A DNA stretch of 64,000 bases from contig CM018032.1 of NCBI GenBank assembly GCA_008638375.1, positions 59,091,382 to 59,155,381 on the forward strand, written 5' to 3'. The stretch is from Nyssa sinensis (taxonomy: Eukaryota > Streptophyta > Magnoliopsida > Cornales > Nyssaceae). The notes beneath the pieces are model-generated. The model did not search any database, was not told the DNA's origin, and saw nothing but the letters and a program-made list of their open reading frames with translations. Positions 21,914 to 33,267 of this stretch are shown here, in pieces. The first letter of the stretch is position 1. Every line of letters begins with the position of its first letter. The position numbers and the translations under genes are program-made.

Positions 21914-24443
21914 AAAACCTAAATATAGCTTCGAAGAAGAGTGTTAGCGTCGGTTGCGAGTGGCCATACTTGCTCTCGGATTGACGTATACATTATACGG
22001 GTCTATTTCACATGTGATTACGCGCACTTGTATTGCACGTGCCTATCAGATCACGAGTGTTGGACACTTACAACTGATACTGGCATCTCTCTAGTACAAA
22101 GTTTCAGGAACAGAAAGATTTACCCATTGACTTTTATTTATTTGATGTCCGATCAAGGCAATTCGAGAGTTGATGAAATTTTTTAGACAAGTACTTTATT
22201 TTAGTCTCTGAAATGAGATCACGTGGGCACGTGTAATACTTGTGCCAATCCGATCGTGAGTACGATCACTCACGACTAACATTAGCATCTCTTTAATATA
22301 AAATTTTAGGAACACGAAAATTCACTTATTAACTTTTATTTATTTGATATCTGATCAAGATATTTTAAGAATTAATAAAACTTTTTAGTGGATTGAATAT
22401 GTTAATAGAATTCTTAATAATGAATCTCACTGTGTAAGTACATAAACTTATAAAGACATAAATATTTAAATATTACTATACCTCAGTAACTTAAAATTCA
22501 AAGGCCATTTATTTCTAGCAAAGTGTCAAAAAAAATTTCAAGCTTCATCTACCGATTACTAGTCATCTTTCATTCGCATGTTATTTAGCAGACAAAATCT
22601 TTACAAAACGAATAATATTTACTATTCATGTATTAATATTCATATACTTATATCGATTGAATCTCATCGGTGAGAATCGTAATCATGAAACTCAACCATG
22701 TGAGTTTATGGTGCCGTTGACGCCTATACTGGGACATGAATCATTGTCGGGATAAATACACAAGATTCAGAATCACATAATGGGGCCTTATGTTGTTACG
22801 GAGAAAAATGGAGTATTTTTCAGTAATTATAGCCAAACACGTGCCTAGTGCCCATCCTCAAATCGACGAACAGCCTAAAAGAATGAGCACTAACTTTATC
22901 CAACATCGTCCATTTCCCGCAATTGATCGCTCCCATCTCGTCGATATCGATCTATATTCGTTAATATCCCTTATTTTGATCTCCAAAACAATCCTTTCTT
23001 CGTTCAATTCTAACAATCCTATCTCGGTTTATTCCAATTTCATTGCTCGCCCTGCCCTAAACTCGATTCTAGGGTTAGGGTTTGAAGAATTCCAGAATTG
23101 TTCAAATCTCTTACTAAATTGGTCCTATTTTTGTTTTTTAACCTTCGAATTTCAAAAGGGTTCTTTTGATTTGTAAATTAAAGTTTGTATTTTATTTGTT
23201 TATAGTCCAATTTTGTTTGGTTGATATACTGTAAATTTTTGAGTTGGGGTTCGAAAAAGTTTTTATTCTCTGCCTTATTGTCTATCATCTCTTTGTGTCT
23301 TTTGATTGCTTTAAATCAATTTTTTATTGCTAAGAATTAGGAGTCTAGTATTTGGATTTTCTTAAAAAAAGGATCTTTGAATTTAAAATTGGATCATTTC
23401 GTAGTCTTTTTCCATCCCGTGCTGACACAATTTTTAGACGACAATCTTGGAGGTAGAAACTAGTTCCTGTAGCTCGTTAATGTATAATATCAATGTTTGG
23501 AATTATTTGGCTATTGCATTACTAGTGCAACTTGCTTCTTTTCTTTGCATTAAATGGTTAGAATTTATTATTTTCTTTGCCTTATTGTCTATCATCTCTT
23601 TGTATGTTGTACATAAAGGTTGCATCTAAGAGGCCTAAGAATGACTACAGATGTTGCAGTTCTTTTACCTTTACTATTACAGAGTAATTACTAATGGGTG
23701 TTGACTTGTCTCCTATGATGAGGCAGTGATTGGGAAATGTTAAAATATTATTGTAGGATTTGATAGATGTAGTCTAGTTTACATTAACAATGAATCCAGC
23801 AGTATGTTATTGTTACTATGTTGGAGGTGGAAAAAAAATCCTTGGGCTGTTGATGGTTGTAAGATCTTTGCATGCGTGCACTGATGCTAGAACAAATCTG
23901 GTAATCTGTATAGTTGGCTGAGAATTCTAGTGGTTGAGTAAACACCAATTCTATGTTTATTGGCTGGACGATCTCAATGATGTAGATCATCTGTTCATTA
24001 TAACCACACATCATTTGGTAAGATTCCTTTCAGATTTCTGTGCCTGCTGCATTTCCAAATTCATGAATTTGTTCAAGACTATGGAAAGGTTTAGGACTAA
24101 GAAGAGATGAATTTCCTTTCAATTGAAACTAACTGGATGTTTACTAACCTTTGGGCCATGGAGGGGCTAGTTGTCAGATAATTTTTTAACCTTTTGTGTT
24201 ATCCTTTTAATCTTTTGTACCTGGTATGGTTTGCCCAGGCACCAAAATAGTTGCAATAACAATTTTATTTTTAAGTTAGGAGACCTGACAATTCAGTTAA
24301 AATACTTTCTATTATTTAGTATTGATTGCCAAAGTAAATTTTTGGGATTAAAATGCCCATAAAACCATTGTTTTTTCTCTGGTATTCTTTGTTTCTTATG
24401 AGATATTAGTCTCTTGCTTTTTTTGTTTTTGTTGGAAACCGCA
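21790..24443. other. Upstream region of the ELM2/SANT gene
   Basis: (TA)n runs at 21788-21800 and 21885-21914. Two diverged tandem copies of about 202 bp, roughly 21990-22188 and 22192-22390 (shared blocks GCATCTCT.TA, CTTTTATTTATTTGAT, TGATCAAG). From about 22830 the sequence becomes less AT-rich with pyrimidine-rich stretches and TTCTAGGGTTAGGGTTTG near 23070, probably the untranslated first exon of the ELM2/SANT gene, followed by a leader intron ending at GGAAACCGCAG (24433-24443). A 30-bp sequence (GCCTTATTGTCTATCATCTC) occurs twice, at about 23271 and 23579. Confidence 0.45.
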
Positions 24444-24518
24444 GCTATTCAGAATCACTTCTTTGATGCATCCATTCCATTTCACTCTTCAAAATGTGTC
24501 CTATTTGGCAGGGATAAA

Positions 24519-27510
24519 ATGGTTTACAAACGGCCTTTTCATGATGAGTCCTATGAGGGTGTTAGTAAACACCCAAGGCAACAGGAATACACAGCTCAGC
24601 AATCTCCCAGCATGGAAATTTCTTCTTATAACAACAATCTGCCAAAACCTCATTCAGGTAATAAATAGTTGAATTTTGAATGCAAGGTAGTGGCATGATT
24701 GAGGACACTGTTGCATCTAGTGTCATTTATCAGTCTTGTTATTGCTTTGGAGCATGTGCTGCTATATTTACACATCCCATTTTTTGGTCATTTTTTTTTA
24801 TTGGACATATCTCTGTAAATCATATTTATTATCATCCAAAAGTTTTGACTTTAATGATTAACATTTGTAGCATTTTTGGGTCAGGCACATTTTAGCATTT
24901 CTGATCCCTTATTGCTGAATAACTAGGATTTGGCTTTTGATAGTGATTATTGATTGAACTGGGAAGATTCATTTTGTAGTCTTGTTCTACGCCATCCTAT
25001 CAATTATGATCCATGAAGCCTGGACAAAGATACGGGATACTGATCCAATATGATACAGACCAGCGAATACAACTAATTCTACCCCAATAGGATACTTAGA
25101 GGACGCAACAATAATATGTATATTTATGAATATTTAAATTTTAAAAACAATTGTTTGTTTAGGTCATCTCGAGTGGTGGCTCAAAATTTTACCCAAATTT
25201 AACTTAAAATTTGAGTAAAAGCTGGTTTTGAGTTTCATGCTCTCTAATGGTCTTATTCAAGTTAAGTCACAGTTATAAATTTGAGTTCGTGAACAGTAAG
25301 GTACAGATTTGGGTTTTAATTTGAGTAAAAACAAATTTGGTATGGATTTGAGTTTAGGATTGGAAAAGGTTTTCTGTGAATTTTGACTCAAATTTAAATT
25401 TGAGTTTTGATTTGAGTAACCACTGGAGATGCCCTTAAGATATATACACATTATGACAAACAACTTTTATGAATTTATCAATTATTTTTCTAATTTATGA
25501 CATTAAAATCCATTAGCAAAAAAATGATGGTTATGTTGCATGGACATGGACTTGGGGGCAGATTCAACATAAGTTGCCTTTATTATATCACAAATCTTAT
25601 ACTCTAAGAAAGAATCAAGTATCTGAAATCCTTGTTCTATTTATTTCTTATATTCATTTGCTATACTAGAAATATCACACTTTTTAACTTTTTGGTAAAG
25701 TGTGTTAGAAATGTTGCACTTTAATGTCCAATACATGTCAAACGTGTCTCGGAGCATCCGAGAAGTATTGGATATGTGTTCGGAATTAAAAAGTTTATTT
25801 TCAAATCATGGATATGTTCAGGAAATATTGAACACTTATCTGCAAATGTCTGAGGAGTATTGGTATCCGATACGGATATGATACGGGCCTTATAGAAGTG
25901 CACTTGCTTCATAGATCATGATTATAATTGTGTAATCTTACTATCTTAGTTGTCCAATGAGGAGACTTGGTTTAGACCACTTGCTGCAGATGTACTTTAT
26001 ATTGGAAATCTGCAATCTTGAATGCATGAAAGATCGTAGTGAGGCTAATATTCTAGCTGTGGGGACTAACAATAATTGTATTTGTTCACTTATCCCAAAA
26101 AAAAAAACATAATAATAATAATAATTGTATTTGTTTGTCCATAACTTTTTCTTGGATGTGGATACTTTTTGACCTGAATAAACTGTAGATATTCAGTGTG
26201 CCTATTTAACTGACCTAATTCTGATATGCAATGGTGAAGGTGAGAACAGCTTTAGTAAATCTGAAGACAATGGAAAGATTGCAAGTGATTTGGTTAATGA
26301 AGATATGAATGGAGCCAACAAAGAATCTGGAGACACTGCTTCTGGCACCATTCTTAATTATTTGTGGGTCAACAACAATGCTATTGATGAATATGCTGAA
26401 TCAGATCCGGCAGTCTATTTATCCTTTTTTCCATATTTTGAACTTGGCCGACAAGTAAGGGCATTTGTTCATTCTGATGACATCTATTCAAATCTGCTGG
26501 ATCATCCTCCTAGAAAACTTGTTTCTGATGGACCGGATCATCAAGCTGATGTTCCAGAATGGGTTCCACAGTTCAAGAAAACTTCTGACTGTTTAAATAA
26601 GTCAGATGCACAATTTATGTTCAGGCATTACTCATACTCATGCCTTGTGGGTGACAATGATTATGGGAATAAGCTAATGGGTACTTGTGTCATACCCATG
26701 CCTGATTTGGAATCACCTGCATGCAACGGCAATTTAGCTGGGGCAGCCAGAAGCAACTGTAACTGTCTCGAAGGGGGTTCTGTCAGATGTGTGAGGCAAC
26801 ATGTCATGGAAGTGAGAGAGAAGCTGAAGGCAGACCTTGGGCAGAAGGTGTTCGAGGAGTTAGGATTCTGTGACATGGGAGAGGAGGTTGCAAAAAAATG
26901 GACTGGAGAGGAAGAGCAAGCGTTCCATGAGGTTGTACTCTCAAACCCAGCATCTGAGGGTAAGAACTTTTGGGACCACCTCTCTGTCATTTTCCCATCC
27001 AGAAAAAAGGACCTTGTCAGTTATTATTTCAATGTTTTTATGCTTCGGAAACGTGCTGAGCAGAACAGATTTGACCCGCTAAACATTGACAGTGACAATG
27101 ATGAGTGGCAAATAAGTGAACTTGGGATGACAGAGGAAGATGATGACTCTGTAGTTGAATCTATGATTGATCAAAATGCTCCTGCTTATAATCTGGAGAA
27201 TAATGAAGAGGATTTCGTTGAAGGCGTTGAAATTGAAGATGAAATAGATACTTGTAAAAATGACACCGGCTTTGTGAATTGTAGGGATGTAACAGGTGAA
27301 GATGATAAGGGAGATATAAATGATCTCTCTGAAACACGTGTGGGGAATTGCATTGGTGATTGTGGTCTTGATCCTGTCTTCCAGCTTTCATGTAATAATT
27401 CAAGCAACAATGGGGAGGATCATGATATTCAAGATGAATCGTGTACATCATACGAGTATCAGAGTGACAGGGTTGATTCCTGTGATCCAGTTGCTTTGGG
27501 GACATGCTAG
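24519..27510 (+). CDS. ELM2 / SANT (Myb-like) domain protein, plant-specific
   Basis: Likely nuclear chromatin-associated factor; ELM2-SANT pairs usually bind histone deacetylase complexes. Exons 24519-24657 and 26240-27510 join in phase as HSG-ENSFSK, 1410 nt, 469 aa. The N-terminus MVYKRPFHDESYEG resembles the start of plant proteins of the Arabidopsis AT1G26580/AT2G03470 kind (from memory). The ELM2-like core is SDGPDHQADVPEWVPQF (about residues 142-158). The SANT/Myb-like domain WTGEEEQAFHEVVLSNP..FWDHLSVIFPSRKKDLVSYYFNVF spans about residues 267-310. The C-terminal third is acidic (EEDDDS, NNEEDFVEGVEIEDEID). The exon before the ATG starts at 24444 and carries an upstream ATG in another frame. 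An open frame continues after the stop (see findings). Confidence 0.85.
24658..26239 (+). other. ELM2/SANT gene intron
   Basis: 1.58-kb intron with donor GTAATA and acceptor GGTGAAG. Besides MITE copy C, the outer parts (about 25010-25110 and 25720-25890) contain related words such as GATACGG, CCGATACGG and ATCCGAGAAGTATTGGATA. This suggests MITE C is nested in an older decayed element. An A-rich run (AAAAAAAAACATAATAATAATAATAATTG) is near 26097. Confidence 0.6.
25165..25431 (+). mobile_element. MITE copy C, CATCTCCAG-ended family
   Basis: Left end CATCTCGAGTGGTGGCTCAA, right end GAGTAACCACTGGAGATG. Shares with copy A (3771-4005) the interior words GTCATGCTCTC-like, TTGGGTTTTA.TTTGAGTAAA and AAATTTAAATTTGAGTTT, in the same order. 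No coding capacity. Host is the ELM2/SANT intron. Confidence 0.75.
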
Positions 27511-28500
27511 AGAGTTGAGCCAAAAGTGACCGCAAGTTTTAATGTTGATTTCTTAGTGGAGGAAGATTTCTTTTGCAGGCTCAATATGATTGAAGAGACT
27601 TTCATAGAGAAATCTTGTGAGGAGAGAAGGGATGGTGAGAGTTGCAATGACAAGTGGGAGAGGCCTGAATCCTGCCTCCGATGTATAGTAGTGTTTAAAA
27701 GGCGGTTGATGTTCATGGGTGCGTCAAAGGAGCTCTCATGGACTCTAACATGTAATCTGTACCGTTACCTAACCTTGGGGCAAATTACAAGCCCTCTTTT
27801 TCCTAATGGTGATCATTGTCCTGGGAGTTTATTTCAATTTAATTACTGTATAGTGCATGGGGTTCAACGAAATCAAGACTTGGGATGAAGTTTACGACAG
27901 AGGTACATTTCTCATTGTTACTGTGTTTCTGGGATTTTATAACCCTTTTTTTTAACTCTTTTAGAAATACATGTGTACATGTTTTATTTTTTTATTTTTT
28001 TGTGTCACCAGTGTATTAATACAAGTTGAGAGAATCTTGTGAGCATTGTAGTTTATTTACCAATTCATTAACGGGGAGTTGTGACTATGAAATTCAGTTG
28101 TTTCAACTCTCTCTCTCTCTCTCCCCCCCCCCCCCCCCTCCCCCCCTCCCTCTCTCTTTCAATTTAGTGACTTTCTTCCTCTTTCTATTCCTCTTCCTCT
28201 TTATTTTTCTCGCTTAATTCTCAACTATGTAGTACAAGATGCATTAATTATTTTCTTGTATTCTTTCTTTCATAAGAATAAATAGTAAAATATCACATCA
28301 ATTTGTGGCTTCTATGGAATTTACCTTTGATGAACAAGGTTATGGCTGTTTGGTACAAAATAGCTGGAATACTTGATGCTCAAGTCGTAGAGAAGATGAA
28401 GGTTGTGACATTCCAGTTTTTGTTTTCCCTTCTCTGTTTTAGTACAAAATATCTGGAGTAGTTGATGTCCATGGATGTGTAAATATTAAGAAGAAATTTG
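27511..28500. other. ELM2/SANT 3' region
   Basis: The open frame after the TAG runs to TGA at 27886-27888; most likely 3'UTR. A pyrimidine block at about 28107-28160 contains a (CT)n run followed by about 18 C residues. Nothing else recognised. Confidence 0.45.
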
Positions 28501-28508
28501 TGAAATAT

Positions 28509-28835
28509 ATATATATATATATATGATTACCTGACCATTACTCCAAAAGCCCTGGAACCAGTGGAATGTGTGAGATCAAATCTTTTAACCATTTAGGATG
28601 ATAACAAACTATCACGTTTTCAAGCTGACGTCTCTAGTGGTCTACTTTCATTAACACCGACAAAATAATATTCCTTATATATATATGATTACCTGACCAT
28701 TACTCCAAAAGCCCTGGACCGGTGGAATGTGTGAGATCAAATCTTTTAACCATTTAGGATGATAACAAATTATCATGCTTTCAAGCCGACGTCTATAGTG
28801 GTCTACTTTATCAACACCAACAAAATGATATTCCT
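28509..28835. repeat. 162-bp tandem duplication
   Basis: GATTACCTGACCATTACTCC begins at 28525 and again at 28687. Following sequence (GGAATGTGTGAGATCAAATC, TTTAACCATTTAGGATGATA) is nearly the same in both, with a handful of substitutions and small indels. A (TA)n tract precedes each copy and may have mediated the duplication. The 73-codon minus-strand open stretch over copy 2 is not preserved in copy 1, so no gene is called. Confidence 0.9.
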
Positions 28836-29105
28836 TCCCCTTTGCCGACTCCATCCACCTATTAATTTTCAATGACTTAGCACCAAACTCATACATAATA
28901 CCAAGTCATTTTAATCCGGCCTCTAGGTCATCCCCTTTTGTATGCTTGTTCTAGTACCAAATATCATGAACCTGACCATTATGTAACAATTCTATAGCTA
29001 ACTTAGTGCTTGTGATAAACATAGATGCATGGATTTCACTAAGAAATTTGTGGTACACCGATTAAAAAAGAACTAGGAAATTCGTGGTACAAAGTGAAAA
29101 GCAGA

Positions 29106-29147
<42 letters not shown>

Positions 29148-32100
29148 TCATGGATGATTATGAATAAGAGGGTAAGACCAAGCATACACCAAAAGTTGAG
29201 CATTTTAATCTTCATCTTAATGATGTGAAAGGGTGGAAGGGAAGACCATTATGGAGTAGAGTGTCCTAGTAAGATGTCAAGTTGTCAAATTGAAGCATCA
29301 TTTTAAATGATGTTTGTGGGTAATGGATTGCATCAAACGTATATAATAAACATTTTCATGTTCTTCATCTAGGTCACATACACACAAATGTATATATGTG
29401 TGTGTGCATGCATTCTAAAGGAGCAAAAATAAATTCCACTACTTGGTTCATCTGTTTGGATTGTGACAAAGTACAAGAGATGAAGACAAATTCACACCAC
29501 TTTGTTCTTATATTCAAATTATATAGGGTTTTCCACATCTCTATCTATGCCACTGTTCCATCAATAGAATGAATATCTTAGGTTTTTCCACCATTGACCT
29601 TTTTCTTCTTATTTTTTTCTTGTCACAGATAAAAGACACCTCGTAGAGATATACACTACCAATAACATCTTTTATGAAGCAGAACAAGTGATGAGATAGA
29701 TCATATTCTCACTATTGCCTCTATCTCCTTTGTTACACACATCCATTATACTTGGTCTGCCATGAGAAATTATTTTCCCCTCGAGTCACTTTTCCAAGTA
29801 TTTCATTTCTTTGGACTTCCCCTGCAGTCACCATGAAAATTGGATGTTCAAAACAGGGAAAAAAACAAAAGGACAAAACCTCAAGGGAGATTTCGTTTCG
29901 TGGTCTTACACAATTGACCTTTCAATACGTGTAGAGTTAAGTTATGAACTTTTGTAGTAGTAGGATTTGATCCCCACATCAAGTTTTGGGTACGATATTT
30001 TCAGTCACATAAAACACATTCTACCAATATACTGTGCTGATGTTCAGGAGATTGGTTCCAAGACTCAAACTTAGAGACCTTAGGGATAACTCTCTAAAGC
30101 ACTTTTTAGCTGAGCTACCCCTTGGAGTTAAACAAGGAAAAAACAAAACAAAAACAAAAAAGGCCTAAATATGGTATTGTACAAGTACATAATGCCAAAT
30201 AAGGAAATTACTTATTAAAATAATTAGAAAAATGTGAGTTTTCACTGCAAAAGTAAATTCTAACTTAATTAACATAGACGACAAGTTTTAAATTAAAAAC
30301 ATAGTTTTTCACAATCGGGATGGCTCGTGGAAGCTTAAATTGAAAGAGAATAAATCACCATGAGTTTTGGGTATGAGTATATCTTAGGGCCCTAATTATA
30401 AGTTGTCTCTTACCCAATTCGAATAGGATTAGAAGCCCTAAGAAAGCGGGATTGGGATGTATTCATAAGTAAAAATAACCTTATCGAACTCTGCTTTCTT
30501 ATTTCATATCTAGAGCGTGGACTAAAGGTGATAGATAACTCAGTATTCCGTTGCATCAATATGAGTGGAACCCAAGTTGGTCGGAACTCAAGACTATTGT
30601 AATTCAAGAACAGTTAGACTTACAAGGTCACAGTGTTAAGTAATAGATCATTACTCAAATATAACGTATCAGATTATAACCCACAAAACCAAAGTATTTA
30701 TCCCTTAATTATTAGTAATAGATAGAACATCTATTTATTGAATAGAGACTTGAGAGATGAATCTTGCCTCCCTTGCCTCTGTCACCCTCATTTTCAAGAG
30801 GCATAAAACAACCCTGCGCATGTCACACTTCATAGGCAGGTTGGTTAAAAGGTCTAATTCAACTATCATCATCTAATTCATCTTTTTTATTTTTCATTAT
30901 TTGAATCATTTAACTTCAACCACCCCTCAATCGACTTCAGTGTACCTATTATATATATTTTTAATATCATTTTTGTTTTAAGAATTTTGTCTCAAATTAT
31001 GTGGTGGATACAATAGCCCCTCAAATTTTTAAAAACTTTATTATTTATTATTATTATTTCAAAAAATACCTTTAATAATTAAGAGTCGTTTCTCAATTTT
31101 TTTTTTTTATATTTTCATGATAGGTCCTCTTAAATTTTATTTTTCAAAACTTTTACATTACGGTTAATGTAATATTATGTGAAAAAGTCTATCTTTACAA
31201 AAAGATTAGTCTATTTTTGAAAAAATAAAAATTTATCCAAAAGTTGTTTGCATATGATTAATAGGATTGTATTGGTTTCATAACATTTCGTGATTTAATA
31301 TATAACAAATAAGATTTTGATTTGAGAAAGAAATTAGGAATGAGTAACATTACTCATTTTAATGCATTAGTTAGAGAAACAATATTAGTTCAAGAAATAT
31401 GATCAAAAGAGTGTGATTGTGAAAAAACTAAATCAGAACTTCCTGAGTTTAATACAAAAATTACTACCTTTTACATAACTTTTTTGAAAAATCCATTGCT
31501 ATTACTCTTTTCCAAAGTTTCAAAGAATAGTTAGGGCTGTTAATTTCAGTCTGATAGTCATATCTAAACAGATACTGACAATGAATCAATCATGACTTGG
31601 ATGGAGTGGATTGGGGTTCTCATTTAAGACCTTGGGCTGCTTTGCTTTACTTTTTTTTTTGTTTGTATCTTTGAAAATTTTTCACCTACCCTCTGAAGTA
31701 AATAAGAAGATAGAGACTGCTGCTCCAAACCTTTCAATTTCTATTGCATTTAGTGATATGTGTGTGTATATAACACACACACACACACACACGCACACAC
31801 ATATATATATATATAGCTTTAATTTTTTTTAAAAAAAGCATTGGTAAATATAAAATAAAAAATGAAATTAAATATATGCATATGCACAATAATATATATA
31901 TATATATTTTTTATAACTTGGTACCTGACTTTTCGGGCCTACTAATTCGGGAACTAATTCTACCGTTTACTAACGAGGAATCTGATTAAAGTTAGTATAA
32001 CGCTTTGTATGGACTAGCTTCAAGAAAAAGTGACATCCGTTGATTTTGACCTGACGACCTTGAGAAACAAATTTCTTAGCTACTTGTCAACCAGTGCAGT

Positions 32101-33267
32101 TGATGAGCAAAATTATTCCAAATGAAAAAGAGTATGATCATCATCTGCTATCACTTTCAGATTTGATCATCCTATGGATCATTTTCAAAAGAAAAACTGA
32201 GATTTAAGTCAGGATTAAAGAATAAGCTTGACTATCACAAAGAGAGACTTAATATGATGTGCGTAAGTTGACTCAGATACTTCTAACTGATCTATTAAAT
32301 AAAAAAAATTAGAATCAATAAAGGATATATGTCTCGTCTCTCATAACTCATCTTTTTCTCACCTTTATCACAAAGGTATGATTCACCAAAAGTAGTAGAC
32401 CCAACCGTTGCAATAAAAGTAGGATAAAAGTAAATTATAAGACATGTGACATTTATCATTACTAGGGATATAAATTTAAAATTGTTGATCTTAATAATTG
32501 ATTAAACTTTTCAAAAGAAAAACACACACACACACATTAACACATCACATGCAAATACAATTAGTAATTTCTAACATTTTTTCTCCTCATAAAAAAATTA
32601 TTAATCATTAATCCCGAATGCATTTCATAGAAATAATAAACAAAATTCACATCCAACAACTGACTTATATATTCAATTTTTTTTTTATCATAAATGTAAT
32701 GATGTCAAATTTATGAAAATTAGCAAGTAGGAACAGTCCACGTGTTCTCTATTTGCTTCCATTCCATGCAAGGCTTAATCCTACTAGCCCAAAGCCATCA
32801 GCCATCGTGAGCCTAAATCCATCAGCCATCGTGAGAGAGAAGATTTATTTTCTTTGTGCCTATTCGTGGCCATCACTGACAAACATTCGAAAAAACTAAT
32901 CTCTTCATTTCGATATATTTGCTCTGGTGTATCAAGTACCAGAGAGAGCGAAAGTGAAGAAAGACCGCTCTCAGTAGAGGTTTTTTAGGCATCAGATCTT
33001 GTTCTTGGTCAAGAACACTAATATACCCAAAATTGATCCTTCTCTCATCACTTGAAAATCGATTACACTCGTGATCGCAGTGAACTTTCCATTCAGATTT
33101 TTAACTTCTAAACCTTGGGGTTTCTGATCTGGGTCTTTTAATTCCAGCATTCTTGAGCTTTCCTAAGAATGTGATTTAGTGATTCAGCATTTTCTGGGGA
33201 AAATTGAGGTTTTCTGATCTGGGTTTCCTTGTTCTTGGTTTATCGTAGCTTGTTTATCAATTAATCG
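28836..33267. other. Gene-poor intergenic DNA upstream of the C2H2 gene
   Basis: Contains (GA)n at 29111-29143, a SINE-like copy at 29940-30130, (CA)n(TA)n at about 31770-31815 and (TA)n at 31891-31910. A short tandem repeat CCATCAGCCATCGTGAG occurs at 32796 and 32818. From about 32920 the sequence has leader character (CT-rich, few long A/T runs) and is probably promoter and 5'UTR of the C2H2 gene. No other coding sequence recognised. Confidence 0.5.
29940..30130 (-). mobile_element. tRNA-derived SINE remnant
   Basis: On the minus strand the head reads CCAAGGGGTAGCTCAGCTAA with an A-box-like TAGCTCAGCTAA (30117-30106), and 36 nt later a B-box-like GTTTGAGTC (30070-30062), the spacing of an internal pol III promoter. 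The downstream body to about 29940 fits a SINE length. End points and target duplication are not clear. It is too diverged to be a functional tRNA gene. Confidence 0.6.

Noticed and set aside
27161..27535. 124-codon antisense frame over the ELM2 C-terminus
   Set aside because: Antisense shadow of an acidic region (GAA/GAT codons give TTC/ATC); His/Gln/Leu-rich with no domain.
28675..28896. 73-codon minus-strand frame over the second tandem copy
   Set aside because: The frame is interrupted in the first copy, shows no family I can recognise, and has no splice context.
30062..30117. Functional tRNA gene on the minus strand
   Set aside because: A and B box-like sequences are present but no acceptor stem or cloverleaf closes; better as a SINE head.
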